Positions 23,005 through 31,329 are shown, counted from the stretch's first letter. The stretch is DNA of 37,260 nucleotides from Candidatus Saccharimonadota bacterium (GCA_900555675.1 UNSN01000004.1:1-37260), one strand, 5' to 3'. Program-made: numbers and translations. The notes: generated from the letters alone by a model not told the origin.

Positions 23005-23553
23005 ATGAAACTCATCGATGCTCGAACGGGTGAGTGCAGGGGAAATATCCTGATTCTAGACAACCCAGCCGAGAGCCCAAGCCGACGCCTGCTCACGATC
23101 CACGTAGATCAAGAGAATTGGGAAATGCTAGAGGCTATCACTAATTTCCGAAAGGAATTAGTCAAGGCCTTTAGGGACGCTTATGGCTATGAATCTCAGA
23201 GGCTACTAGATGTACTAAACTCTGTCGACGAATGCATAATCACCATTGCGTCCTATGGACGCATAGACATAGATCGGCAAGATAGTGAGAGGGTTTCCAC
23301 GAGAAACCTATCCGCTATTACAGATAGGCTCAGCAATATGATTGTTGGAGATTTTTCTCCGCTAATCGTACATGCCGAAGGTGAAAGAGTAAAAAAGGAA
23401 CACTCCATAAGTATGGTTCCACTCTACTCCTTTGCCTACGCGAATGCCGTATGGCACTATGCGCTAAATAGCACTAGCTATGCGCTGAGAGTCCAAGAGT
23501 TTAGGAACACTCTCCTCACAATAGCAGACGGCTTAAGACGGAGTGTCGACTAA
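23005..23553 (+). CDS. Uncharacterised protein with strong promoter and long structured leader
   Basis: I do not recognise this 182-residue protein. It is soluble and mostly helical after a short beta start (MKLIDARTGECRGNILILDN). There is a long helix around 50-75 (WEMLEAITNFRKELVKAF) and further helices to the end. No signal peptide, membrane helix or catalytic motif is seen. Codon use is more even than in neighbours, and the coding sequence also has several small perfect hairpins, for example TGCGTCC/GGACGCA and GGTTTC/GAAACC. The near-consensus promoter, 180-base leader, 12-bp 3' hairpin and own terminator suggest an abundant, regulated transcript. It stands alone between the NrnA-like gene and cysS. 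Confidence 0.7.
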   Translation: MKLIDARTGECRGNILILDNPAESPSRRLLTIHVDQENWEMLEAITNFRKELVKAFRDAYGYESQRLLDVLNSVDECIITIASYGRIDIDRQDSERVSTRNLSAITDRLSNMIVGDFSPLIVHAEGERVKKEHSISMVPLYSFAYANAVWHYALNSTSYALRVQEFRNTLLTIADGLRRSVD

Positions 23554-23568
23554 GAGAGCCTGGCCCAC

Positions 23569-23614
23569 AATAGCGACAAGTTGTTCTTTTTTATAAAGGC
23601 TGCTTGTCGCTATT
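23569..23614 (+). other. 12-bp perfect hairpin in the 3' region of gene 23005
   Basis: AATAGCGACAAG (23569-23580) pairs perfectly with CTTGTCGCTATT (23603-23614) around a 22-base loop that contains a run of six T. No T-run follows the stem, and a separate terminator lies 16 bases downstream. Confidence 0.75.
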
Positions 23615-23629
23615 CCTTGGAAATTATTA

Positions 23630-23652
23630 GGTCCCGAATGGGGCTGTTTTTT
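23630..23652 (+). terminator. Terminator after gene 23005
   Basis: GGTCCC (23630-23635) pairs with GGGGCT (23640-23645) with two G-T pairs, loop GAAT, followed by six T. Confidence 0.65.
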
Positions 23653-23684
23653 ATACCAATTTTGAAAAACTGACCAGAGTGCCG

Positions 23685-23690
23685 TACAAT
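23685..23690 (+). promoter_or_regulatory. -10 box of leaderless cysS
   Basis: TACAAT ends 7 bases before the ATG at 23698. Confidence 0.55.
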
Positions 23691-23697
23691 AGAACTA

Positions 23698-25131
23698 ATG
23701 ATAAAGCTCTATAACACGCTCACTAGACGGAAAGATGAACTGACGCCGCTTGACGGAGAAACGGTCAAATTTTACACCTGTGGTCTAACAGTTTATTCGC
23801 AACCGCACATCGGCAATTGGGTTGGCTATATTTACTGGGATGTGTTGGTGCGATTGCTACGCTGGCAAGATATTCCCGTTATTCGAACGCAAAACATCAC
23901 TGATGTTGGACATTTGACCAGCGATGACGATAACGGCGAGGACAAAATGGAAAAAGGTGCGCGCCGTGAAGGGAAGACTGCCTGGGATGTGGCGGAAAGA
24001 TATATTTCCGTTGCAAATCATGAAGCCTACGACGTACTGAAATTGATAAAACCAGATTACTTGGTGCGGGCGACGGATTATATTCAGCAGCAGATTGACT
24101 TCGCAAAAGGACTGGACGAAAAAGGATTTTTATATAAAATCGACGGCGACGGCATGTATTTTGATACGTCGCTTTTGAAGGATTACGGTAAATTAGCGCG
24201 GCTGAACGTAGCTGGGCTGGAGGCTGGCGCCAGAGTGAGCGTTAAAGGAAAGCGCAATATTACCGACTTCGCCGTGTGGAAGTTTTCACCAAAAGACGCC
24301 AAACGCGATATGGAATGGGATAGTCCGTGGGGAGTCGGTTTTCCTGGATGGCATTTGGAATGTTCGACAATTGCCCGTGAAACGCTCGGCGACTCCATCG
24401 ATATTCACGCAGGCGGGATTGATCATATTCCAGTTCATCACACGAATGAAATTGCCCAGAGCGAAAGTCTGACTGGAAAACAATTTTCTCAGATTTGGCT
24501 ACATAATAATCACATAAAAGTCGACGGCCGGAAGATGAGTAAATCACTGGGTAATATTATTACGCTGGAAGATATTATTTCGCTAGGGTTTAGTCCGATG
24601 GCGTTTAAGCTGGCGATTCTCAGCAAACATTATCAAACGGAGGGCAATTTTACCTGGGAAATTCTGGAAGCAGCGCAGGCACGATTGAATCATTGGCGGG
24701 ATTACGCGGTTCTGAGACATCAGACTCACGACACACTGGAAGATGACGATGATAAGGACGAGCAGGACGATTCGGTTTCGTTGCTAGCGGGACGTCAGGC
24801 GTTGGTCGAGAAATTGAATGACGATTTGGATACTCCAGGCGCACTGGCGTTGATTGATGAAGTATTCTCAAAGTTGGATCATACGCCGCTTGATAAGATT
24901 CATCAACAGAGCTTGGTGCAATTTATTGATGAGATTGACGAGATTTTAGGGCTAGACTTGGCTGAGTCTACGCCTGATATTACTGATGATTTGAAGAGGT
25001 TGATTATCCAGCGACGTCAAGCGCGCGCAGAGAAAAATTGGGAAGAATCCGACAGAATTCGCGATAAACTTCTTCAGGCTGGCGTTGCTGTTCGTGATAC
25101 GCCAAGCGGCAGTGTTTGGACATGGAAATAG
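23698..25131 (+). CDS. cysS: Cysteinyl-tRNA synthetase
   Basis: CysRS charges tRNA-Cys. The 477-residue class I synthetase has Cys28 in FYTCGLTVYS (zinc ligand), the HIGH signature as HIGN (37-40), the second zinc segment WHLECSTIARETLG, the third HAGGIDHIPVHHTNEIAQSE, and KMSKS (279-283). A helical anticodon-binding end follows (RRQARAEKNWEESDRIRDKLLQAG in segments). Length is normal. An acidic stretch (DDDDKDEQDD) lies near 350. The last residue of HIGH is Asn, a tolerated variation. The mRNA is probably leaderless and ends at the hairpin overlapping the stop codon. Confidence 0.96.
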   Translation: MIKLYNTLTRRKDELTPLDGETVKFYTCGLTVYSQPHIGNWVGYIYWDVLVRLLRWQDIPVIRTQNITDVGHLTSDDDNGEDKMEKGARREGKTAWDVAERYISVANHEAYDVLKLIKPDYLVRATDYIQQQIDFAKGLDEKGFLYKIDGDGMYFDTSLLKDYGKLARLNVAGLEAGARVSVKGKRNITDFAVWKFSPKDAKRDMEWDSPWGVGFPGWHLECSTIARETLGDSIDIHAGGIDHIPVHHTNEIAQSESLTGKQFSQIWLHNNHIKVDGRKMSKSLGNIITLEDIISLGFSPMAFKLAILSKHYQTEGNFTWEILEAAQARLNHWRDYAVLRHQTHDTLEDDDDKDEQDDSVSLLAGRQALVEKLNDDLDTPGALALIDEVFSKLDHTPLDKIHQQSLVQFIDEIDEILGLDLAESTPDITDDLKRLIIQRRQARAEKNWEESDRIRDKLLQAGVAVRDTPSGSVWTWK

Positions 25132-25160
25132 CCCGCTGGATTCAACGGGCTATATTTTTT
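25127..25160 (+). terminator. Terminator after cysS
   Basis: AATAGCCCG (25127-25135, containing the cysS stop) pairs with CGGGCTAT (25146-25153), followed by ATTTTTT. It may also end the minus-strand AI-2E-family gene. Confidence 0.85.
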
Positions 25161-25170
25161 CTGCGTCAAA

Positions 25171-26304
25171 CTAATCTTCGTTTTTCAATTTCTTAACTAA
25201 TTTATTAAGCGGCTTTTCGTTCTCAACACGCTTAGACTTAACCTGCTCTAAGTAATTGTCTAGCAAAACCTTAACGACACCAGCGGCTGGAATAGCAACC
25301 AAACCGCCCAATAGACCACCAACATATAAACCAATTGTCACCGCGACCAAGACAGTCAGAGCCGACAACTCAACCTTCTTTGACTGGATAGAAGGAGAAA
25401 CAAAGTTGTTCTCAATCTGTTGGTAAATCACGAAATAAATCGCGTAAATAATGCCTGCTGTCATATTATTGAAGAATAGTAGTAGCGATATCAACGCGCC
25501 AGCAATCGTTGCGCCAAACATCGGAATTAGTGTCAATACAAACGTCGCCATAACGGTGAGCATTGCCAAATTGGAATTTATGACAGGGAATGTCAAACTC
25601 AGCACAAACACCACGAAACCTGATAATATCGCATCGATTCCAGAAACGGTCAATTGCCCAGAAACATAACCTGTGACCACGTTATACATTCGGCCAACCA
25701 GCTTCTTATGACGCTCCATTTTTTCTTCGTCGTTGTACAATCCCCACAAACGCTTCACCCAAGTTGGACCCTCAAGGAGCATCAGGAATGACAGCACCAA
25801 CACCAAGAATAACGATCCTAAGAATGACGCCAAAGAACCAACGCTGGATAATAAATTAGTGCCGACGCTCGTCGCCCAAGACGAAGATTGCTGCTTAATA
25901 TTTTCCATCATCGAATCGACCTGCGGGCGCAAATTGTTCTTATCAATAAAATCGTTGACGCCACGCCACTGTGAGCTGGCTTGGTCGATTATACTCGGAA
26001 TGCTCTCGACAAATTTGGCAGATTGTTGGACAATTGGCGGAATAACAAACCAAATCACGCAGCCCAAAAGCAGAACCAGCGTCGTATACGCCAGCGCCGT
26101 GCCGCCCAATCGGCTTTTCCCAGGAAGCTTCTTAGCAATTGCCGCAACCGGACGATTAAGCGCCAACGCCAAAAACAGGGAAATTCCCAGTAAAATCAGC
26201 GCATCCTTCGCGGAATAAATTGCCAAACCAGCCAGACCAAAGCCCATCACGACCAGCCAAAATCGCACAAATGTTTTCGTGTCTATCTCTATACGTACTT
26301 TCAT
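25171..26304 (-). CDS. AI-2E family transporter (PerM-like membrane protein)
   Basis: The 377-residue membrane protein has the typical order of this family: two or three N-terminal helices (about 10-40 and 60-85) and a long helical outside segment with IPSIIDQASSQWRGVNDFIDKN. A helix near 155-178 and a C-terminal bundle (about 215-345) with VISFxxxxLPIFGA-like elements follow, here TLIPMFGATIAGALISLLLF and YQQIENNFVSPSIQSKKVELSAL in segments. Members export AI-2 or act as ion antiporters; the substrate here is unknown. Its ATG lies 2 bases after the stop of the ABC permease gene, so it is the last gene of a three-gene operon. Confidence 0.82.
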   Translation of the reverse strand: MKVRIEIDTKTFVRFWLVVMGFGLAGLAIYSAKDALILLGISLFLALALNRPVAAIAKKLPGKSRLGGTALAYTTLVLLLGCVIWFVIPPIVQQSAKFVESIPSIIDQASSQWRGVNDFIDKNNLRPQVDSMMENIKQQSSSWATSVGTNLLSSVGSLASFLGSLFLVLVLSFLMLLEGPTWVKRLWGLYNDEEKMERHKKLVGRMYNVVTGYVSGQLTVSGIDAILSGFVVFVLSLTFPVINSNLAMLTVMATFVLTLIPMFGATIAGALISLLLFFNNMTAGIIYAIYFVIYQQIENNFVSPSIQSKKVELSALTVLVAVTIGLYVGGLLGGLVAIPAAGVVKVLLDNYLEQVKSKRVENEKPLNKLVKKLKNED

Positions 26305-26306
26305 AA

Positions 26307-27539
26307 TTAAACTTTACCAGCTTTTCGGCGTGTCCGCAACGCCGACAGAGATAATTTACTATCATAAGACATCGCGCCGTAACGGAAAACGCGCACGGAT
26401 AACCACATAACAAACACCGCTGTAGCGACCAAAATTGCCGTGCCGAGCAAAGCTTCCCAAATTGGCAGGTTTCCTATTGCGTTTCGTAATAACAATGGAA
26501 TCGGCGCGGTGAATGGAAATAGCGACAAGAACTTAACGAAGAAATAATCAGGGAAGGAAACGAACGCCGTGATTCCGTAAAATGGACCAATGAATAGCAT
26601 AATCACAATTCCAAACCACTGACTGGCTTCTTTAGCGGTCGGCATCATCGCGCCCAAAGTCACCAACATTCCCGTAAATAAAGTGAAGCTTGCGGAGAAA
26701 ATTATGATCGCCAGACCAATTCTCACAGGATCAAATACGAGCGTACTCAAGTCCAGATTAGGCAATTGTAACTTCGAGCCAAACGCCAAATAGCCCGCCA
26801 AAACTGGCAAAACAATCACCAAAATCTGAATCAAAGCCAACACCATCAAAGACAAAATTTTACCCGTAATTAAAGTGTCAGTTTTAACGGTCGTAAGTAG
26901 CATTTCCACCGTGCGATTTTCTTTTTCCTCGGTGGTGCTAATGAGCATTTGATTGCCAAAAATACTGATGAGAATGAACAAAATAGCCAAAAACATTCCC
27001 GGCACAATCATCTCATTAATGCCACCGTGCTCTTTTCCGTCCAGATATGTGGTTGATGACAATTGGACTTTGTCGCGTAGAATTGCAACTTGCGCTGGAC
27101 TGACGCCGCTTGCCACTGATTGACTCAATAAACTCTGTGCCACCGCGCCGTATTTTCCGTTTTGGAATAACCCAACATCTTTACCGTAAACTTCGACCTT
27201 TTGCTTGCTCAAATCCTTTGGAAAATAAACATACGCATCAACCTTATTATTTTTTACGTCGTCAATTCCAGATTCTTTCGATTTAGCAGTTTTGGCTTTA
27301 ATTGCCACCAGTAATTCTGGCTTCACCAACTTCGAATTGTCCGTGACTTCCAGTGAAAATTCTTGTTTTTCCAGATTTTTTGACGCTTCAATAGTCGTGC
27401 TTTGCGACCAAAACATAATGCCATACAGCACGCCAATCAACAAAGGAAATCCCAAGGCCGTCAACCAAAACGTTGGTTTTTTCAGCGTTCTAAGCGTCTC
27501 GAATTTGAAAACCGTCCCCAAATTATGCATTTTACTCAT
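26307..27539 (-). CDS. ABC-2 type transporter permease (NatB-like)
   Basis: The 410-residue protein has one N-terminal helix (about 22-42), a large outside domain (about 45-180; KDLSKQKVEVYGKDVGLFQ and similar), and five or six helices in the C-terminal half (about 185-395). The first of these is followed by the cytoplasmic motif STTEEKENRTVEMLLTTVKT, typical of NatB-like sodium- or drug-export permeases. It overlaps the ATPase gene by 8 bases and is followed 2 bases later by the AI-2E-family gene. The divergent two-component system probably controls this operon. Confidence 0.85.
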   Translation of the reverse strand: MSKMHNLGTVFKFETLRTLKKPTFWLTALGFPLLIGVLYGIMFWSQSTTIEASKNLEKQEFSLEVTDNSKLVKPELLVAIKAKTAKSKESGIDDVKNNKVDAYVYFPKDLSKQKVEVYGKDVGLFQNGKYGAVAQSLLSQSVASGVSPAQVAILRDKVQLSSTTYLDGKEHGGINEMIVPGMFLAILFILISIFGNQMLISTTEEKENRTVEMLLTTVKTDTLITGKILSLMVLALIQILVIVLPVLAGYLAFGSKLQLPNLDLSTLVFDPVRIGLAIIIFSASFTLFTGMLVTLGAMMPTAKEASQWFGIVIMLFIGPFYGITAFVSFPDYFFVKFLSLFPFTAPIPLLLRNAIGNLPIWEALLGTAILVATAVFVMWLSVRVFRYGAMSYDSKLSLSALRTRRKAGKV

Positions 27540-28281
27540 CGCTCAACTCCTTCGCTTCGCCGCCGTAAACTTGTACGAAAATATCATCCATTGACGCGCC
27601 ACCAAATTGTTTTTTTACTTCTTCCAATGTTCCATATGCTGCCGCTTGACCATCCTTCAATAAAATCAAGCGATCGCACAATCTTTCAACTTCCTCCATC
27701 TGGTGTGTAACGTAAATAATCGTTGCGCCAGCTTTTCGTTGTTCTTCAATTATATTCATCAACAATCGGCGATTCACCGGATCAAAGCCTTTGGCTGGCT
27801 CGTCCATAATCAGCAGTTCTGGATTGCCCATAATTGTTACGCCAAGCTGAATCTTCTGCTGTTGTCCGCCAGATAATTTATCAAGTTGCGTGTTAGCCTT
27901 GTCGCTCAAATTGACTCGCTCCAAAAACTTCAGAGAGAAATCCTTAGCTTTTTTGCGACTCAAGCCTTTCAATTGACCAAAGTAAAGCATCACGTCTAAG
28001 ACTTTTTCTTTTTTATACAAGCCGCGTTCCTCCGGAAGATATCCAAGGCGAATCTGACTTTCCACCGAATATGGCTTGCCGTTTATCAATAAATCGCCCG
28101 CAGTCGGCTGATATAACCCCAACAATGCGCGCAACGTCGTAGTTTTTCCCGAACCATTGCTCCCCAAAAAACCAAAAACTTCGCCGCGAAAAACATCAAA
28201 ACTCAGATCTTTAATAACAGTTTTATCGCCGAAACTCATCTTAAAATGACGAATCTCAACCATTTTTTTATTATCTGGCAT
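27532..28281 (-). CDS. ABC transporter ATP-binding protein (NatA-like)
   Basis: The 249-residue ATPase has Walker A GSNGSGKTT (40-48), the Q-loop region (GYLPEERGLYKKEKV), the signature LSGGQQQK, Walker B LLIMDEPAKGFDP and the switch His in IIYVTHQMEE. It powers the permease encoded downstream. The ATG at 28281 follows AAGGAGG, and the minus-strand TATAAT box at 28310-28305 lies just upstream. The PEERGLY motif is common in NatA-type exporters. Confidence 0.92.
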   Translation of the reverse strand: MPDNKKMVEIRHFKMSFGDKTVIKDLSFDVFRGEVFGFLGSNGSGKTTTLRALLGLYQPTAGDLLINGKPYSVESQIRLGYLPEERGLYKKEKVLDVMLYFGQLKGLSRKKAKDFSLKFLERVNLSDKANTQLDKLSGGQQQKIQLGVTIMGNPELLIMDEPAKGFDPVNRRLLMNIIEEQRKAGATIIYVTHQMEEVERLCDRLILLKDGQAAAYGTLEEVKKQFGGASMDDIFVQVYGGEAKELSDE

Positions 28282-28304
28282 ACGCCTCCTTTTCTTTAAA
28301 TAAA

Positions 28305-28310
28305 ATTATA
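28305..28310 (-). promoter_or_regulatory. -10 box of the ABC exporter operon
   Basis: TATAAT on the minus strand (28310-28305), 23 bases before the ATG, with AAGGAGG between. It faces the response-regulator promoter; the two boxes are 22 bases apart, so the promoters overlap. Confidence 0.6.
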
Positions 28311-28332
28311 GCACTTAGCGCAGGAAAAAAGA

Positions 28333-28338
28333 TATAAT
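28333..28338 (+). promoter_or_regulatory. -10 box of the leaderless response regulator gene
   Basis: TATAAT ends 6 bases before the ATG at 28345. Confidence 0.6.
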
Positions 28339-28344
28339 ATAAAT

Positions 28345-29013
28345 ATGCGACTACTGGTTATTGAGGACGAACGAAAAATTGCGAGGGTCATAACCGAATC
28401 TCTGAAGCGTGATAAATACGCGGTTGATGCGGCGTATGACGGGGAAGAGGGCTTTAATTTGGCGGACAGTCAGCCGTATGACTTGTTGATTGTTGATCGA
28501 ATGTTGCCGGGATTAGAAGGCACGGAGATTGTTAAAAAATTGCGCGAAAACGGGAAAAATATGCCAATTCTGTTTCTGACGGCACTGAGCACGACCGAAG
28601 ATAAAACGCTCGGACTGGACGTGGGCGCTGATGATTATTTGACTAAGCCTTTTGCAATTGATGAGCTATTGGCGCGCGTGAGAGCTTTACTTCGTCGGCC
28701 GCCGATTAGTCAGCCAGACATTATGCAAATTGACGATTTGAAAATTGACAAGCAGCAGCAAACCGTAACGCGAGCTGGAAAGAATATCGACCTCACGAAC
28801 AAAGAATATGCGCTGCTGGAATATTTGATGCAACATCCGAATCAGATTCTCAGTAAAGAAACGCTGATTGATCACGTTTGGGATTTTGACGCTGATATTT
28901 TGCCGAATAATGTCGAGGCATACATAAAAAATCTGCGCCAAAAAATCGACAAACCGTTCAAAAAACAATTGATAAAAACCGTGCGCGGCTTCGGCTACAG
29001 GATTGAGCCATGA
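28345..29013 (+). CDS. OmpR/PhoB-family response regulator
   Basis: The 222-residue protein has a receiver domain (1-120) with the acidic pair in VIEDER (Glu7, Asp8), the phospho-acceptor Asp51 in LLIVDRMLPG, the Thr/Ser site in LFLTALSTTED and the conserved Lys in DDYLTKPF. A winged-helix DNA-binding domain (about 130-222) follows, with NKEYALLEYLMQHPNQILSKETL and the end IKTVRGFGYRIEP. The histidine kinase gene overlaps its stop (ATGA). It faces the ABC exporter operon and probably regulates it, as NatR-type regulators do. Confidence 0.95.
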   Translation: MRLLVIEDERKIARVITESLKRDKYAVDAAYDGEEGFNLADSQPYDLLIVDRMLPGLEGTEIVKKLRENGKNMPILFLTALSTTEDKTLGLDVGADDYLTKPFAIDELLARVRALLRRPPISQPDIMQIDDLKIDKQQQTVTRAGKNIDLTNKEYALLEYLMQHPNQILSKETLIDHVWDFDADILPNNVEAYIKNLRQKIDKPFKKQLIKTVRGFGYRIEP

Positions 29014-29960
29014 AAATTTTTACTTCAGCAACAATTAAGCTGGCGGGCTGGTATTTGATGATTTTAATGATCGTCAGTTTGCTGTTTAGTAGCATTATTT
29101 TTCAGGTGGCGCGCTCGGAAGTTGATGCGCAAATTCATAAAATTATCGTTCAAAGGAAGGGCGATTTTCCTGCAATTAATTTGTCAGAGAGAATAGATAA
29201 TTCAACTCGGAATCTTTTGATTAGTTTGGGCTATATAAATCTTATCGTTCTACTCGCTGGCGGCTGGTGTTCGTATTTATTGGCGAAAATCACTTTGCGA
29301 CCGATAGAAACCGCCCACAAAGCTCAATCGCGATTTGTTGCCAATGCCAGCCATCAGCTACGAACTCCTTTGGCAATTATGAAAGCAGAAACTGAATTTG
29401 CGCTAAAAAATCGGAAGGCGAATAAGGCGGAACTTACAGAAACTCTGGAAAGCAATTTGGAGGAAATAAATAAATTGACCGAGCTTACGGCAATGCTTCT
29501 GGAGCTGTCACGGGCGGAAAATAAGTTAGCACTGGAAGATAAAAGTTTCAATTTGACGGAATTGATATCCGAACTCGTTCGCGAACGAAAAGCCGAAGCG
29601 CGAGTTAAAATGAATTGCCCAGAACACATAAATATTCCGCTTCATCACACCGCGACGCGAGAATTGTGCGCGATTTTGCTCGATAATTCATTGAAACATA
29701 GCCCGAAAAATTCTGTGGTAAAAATTCGCATCATTCCATCGAAACAAAACATCACTGTCAACTTCATCAACGACGGCACAATTTCACAACAAACTCTGCC
29801 ACACGTCTTTGAGCGATTTTTTCGCGGCAACCAAAGCACAAAAGGCTACGGATTAGGATTGCCATTAGCGGAGCAATTGACAAAAGCGCTCGGCGGACAA
29901 ATCTCTGTTAACACCTCGAAAAACTCAACCATTTTCACAATTTCCTTGCCGATTCTGTAA
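29010..29960 (+). CDS. Sensor histidine kinase
   Basis: The 316-residue protein has two membrane helices (about 11-33 and 70-92) around a short outside loop of about 35 residues. The HisKA domain has His115 in FVANASHQLRTPLA, and the HATPase_c domain has the N box LCAILLDNSLKHSP, a G1-like region INDGTISQQTLPHVFERFF and the G2 box KGYGLGLPLA. The G1 box has NDG where DxG is usual. It should phosphorylate the response regulator whose gene it overlaps. The short loop suggests it senses a membrane-linked signal, perhaps through the exporter. Confidence 0.92.
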   Translation: MKIFTSATIKLAGWYLMILMIVSLLFSSIIFQVARSEVDAQIHKIIVQRKGDFPAINLSERIDNSTRNLLISLGYINLIVLLAGGWCSYLLAKITLRPIETAHKAQSRFVANASHQLRTPLAIMKAETEFALKNRKANKAELTETLESNLEEINKLTELTAMLLELSRAENKLALEDKSFNLTELISELVRERKAEARVKMNCPEHINIPLHHTATRELCAILLDNSLKHSPKNSVVKIRIIPSKQNITVNFINDGTISQQTLPHVFERFFRGNQSTKGYGLGLPLAEQLTKALGGQISVNTSKNSTIFTISLPIL

Positions 29961-30036
29961 ATTTTCAGCTATTTTTCAGAATTAGATGTTGTAATAGGAT
30001 TGTTGATTGGCAAATTGCCGATCCGAAAGGGGAAGT

Positions 30037-30495
30037 ATGAGTACAACATTTTTAAGCAAAAAAGGATTTAAGGAGCTTCAGAAAGAAATTTCTGGACTAG
30101 AGATTTCAGAGAAAGCGCTCATATTAGAATTGAAAGAAATTGGGCGCGCCAAATCGCGTGATGACAAATTACGCCGCAACGATGTAATTACGCAACTGGA
30201 AAATATTCAATCAAAAATCTTTATGAAGAAGGACATTTTACGTCACGCTAAGCCGCTACCAAGGAAGCGCGATCGATTGAAAATCGCTATTGGCTCAGTC
30301 GTGGACTTGGTAGATCAACAGGGAAAGATTTTCCGCTATACGCTGGTTCATAGCCTGGAAGCAAACCCTCTGGACGGGCGAATTTCTGTAGATAGCCCGC
30401 TGGGGAAAAGTCTACTAAATCACAAAAAATCCGAAACCGTTTCCTGGAAAAATGGCTTGATGACCAGACAGCTACAAGTCGTTAAAATTAGCTAA
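30037..30495 (+). CDS. GreA/GreB-family transcript cleavage factor-like protein
   Basis: Gre factors enter the RNA polymerase channel and stimulate cleavage of backtracked RNA. The 152-residue protein has an N-terminal coiled coil (about 5-72) and a C-terminal FKBP-like domain (about 82-152; GSVVDLVDQQGKIFRYTLV, then GRISVDSPLGKSLLNHKKSE). At the coiled-coil tip, where GreA has two acidic residues in GDLKENAEY, this protein reads SRDDKLRRND. One Asp may align, but the Glu position is replaced, so cleavage activity is uncertain. It may be a Gre-like competitor. The ATG at 30037 follows AAAGGGGAAG. A terminator follows. Confidence 0.75.
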   Translation: MSTTFLSKKGFKELQKEISGLEISEKALILELKEIGRAKSRDDKLRRNDVITQLENIQSKIFMKKDILRHAKPLPRKRDRLKIAIGSVVDLVDQQGKIFRYTLVHSLEANPLDGRISVDSPLGKSLLNHKKSETVSWKNGLMTRQLQVVKIS

Positions 30496-30520
30496 TCCAA
30501 ATTGTCCACCACGACAGTTT

Positions 30521-30549
30521 AGCTCTCACTGGCGAGTGGGAGCTTTTTA
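30521..30549 (+). terminator. Terminator after the gre-like gene
   Basis: AGCTCTCACT (30521-30530) pairs with AGTGGGAGCT (30535-30544; one G-T pair), followed by a T-run. The rest of 30496-30813 holds the left direct repeat and inverted-repeat arm described below and no gene. Confidence 0.8.
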
Positions 30550-30589
30550 TATTTTTAATAGTATTTTATTCCGTTTCTGAAATTTAATA

Positions 30590-30665
30590 TAAAAACAAAA
30601 AATCGCCCAAAAGAGCGATAATTTATGCCTGTTCAAATTTGGCTGGGACGGCAGGATTCGAACCT
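30590..30665. repeat. Left direct repeat (att-like) with tRNA-Gln 3' end
   Basis: It matches 34966-35040 except for one substitution (C/T near 30628) and one extra T. It includes an A-run, the hairpin ATCGC/GCGAT of the tRNA terminator, a short spacer and the last 26 bases of tRNA-Gln including CCA. Identity stops inside the T stem. Confidence 0.85.
30640..30665 (-). pseudogene. tRNA-Gln 3' fragment
   Basis: Read on the minus strand it gives the T-loop region and acceptor strand ending CGTCCCAGCCA of tRNA-Gln. The anticodon arm, D arm and 5' acceptor strand are absent, so it cannot form a tRNA. It is the remnant left by integration. Confidence 0.8.
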
Positions 30666-30734
30666 ATTTCCAGACTATGGCGCAGCATTGAAAGATAAAT
30701 TAGGGCAAAGCCCTGCTCGGCTGGTTGCTCGCAC

Positions 30735-30792
30735 CCCGACCCGCCGAACTGCTACGCGCAAAAACCGCTGTTTGGGTGGCGAGTTAGAGAAA
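30735..30792. repeat. Left 58-bp inverted repeat arm
   Basis: Its reverse complement matches 32194-32251 at 56 of 58 positions. It lies 21 bases past the stop of the minus-strand gene 30814-31329. Weaker similarity continues outward from the module. Confidence 0.85.
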
Positions 30793-30813
30793 TACACCTT
30801 TAACTGCTTTTAC

Positions 30814-31329
30814 TCAAACGAATCTTCGTTGCTCCTCGGGCTTCAGTTTACCAGGAATAGCTTCACCAGTTAAAGCAGTCTTAACCCGTTCTATCTCATT
30901 GTCGTTAATTTCTATAAGATTTACTATATAATCACGCCGTCCTTTGTACAAGATTGAATTGTGTAAATATATTAGACCAGTATACGCAACCTCAATTCGC
31001 TCTTGACTTGGCAGTATCTTCAATAATGCAAGTGGTTTCTTCATATAAACTAGTTCATATTTTGACTGTAAGTCGGTCGCAGCTTTTCTGAGATCCTGGG
31101 TGATTGATTTAATTATATCTATCTCGTGTTCAGTTGGCTCTGCAGAAAAGAAGTTAGTAAGCCTATTAGAATAGAAATCAACTTGACTCAGCACGACCTG
31201 TATTTGTTCTCGTGTCTTTTGAGTTGGTACTATGACCAAAACCTTAAACAGCTCCGACACAACCAAAAGGAATACGCCTCCACCAAGCGTTGTAGATGCG
31301 GTTAAGATTATCTTCTCTAAATCGCTCAC
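30814..31329 (-). CDS. Small membrane protein paired with Mrr-like nuclease
   Basis: I do not recognise this 171-residue protein. It has one N-terminal membrane helix (about 9-35), then long amphipathic helices with coiled-coil character (about 38-95 and 132-155). A short basic, proline-containing end (PGKLKPEEQRRFV) follows, so most of it should be in the cytoplasm. The start is a GTG at 31329, with the minus-strand box TAGAAT 9 bases upstream, again the leaderless spacing. It is divergent from the Mrr-like gene across 52 bases, and both genes end about 20 bases before the inverted-repeat arms. The pairing with a membrane nuclease suggests a two-part membrane defence module; this is inference. 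Confidence 0.65.
   Translation of the reverse strand: MSDLEKIILTASTTLGGGVFLLVVSELFKVLVIVPTQKTREQIQVVLSQVDFYSNRLTNFFSAEPTEHEIDIIKSITQDLRKAATDLQSKYELVYMKKPLALLKILPSQERIEVAYTGLIYLHNSILYKGRRDYIVNLIEINDNEIERVKTALTGEAIPGKLKPEEQRRFV

Noticed and set aside
30640..30665. A second tRNA-Gln gene
   Set aside because: Only the last 26 bases are present; it is the duplicated att end.
30625..30873. Plus-strand frame across the tRNA fragment and left inverted arm
   Set aside because: It reads through non-coding tRNA and repeat sequence (WLGRQDSN is typical of an antisense tRNA end) and has no promoter or family resemblance.
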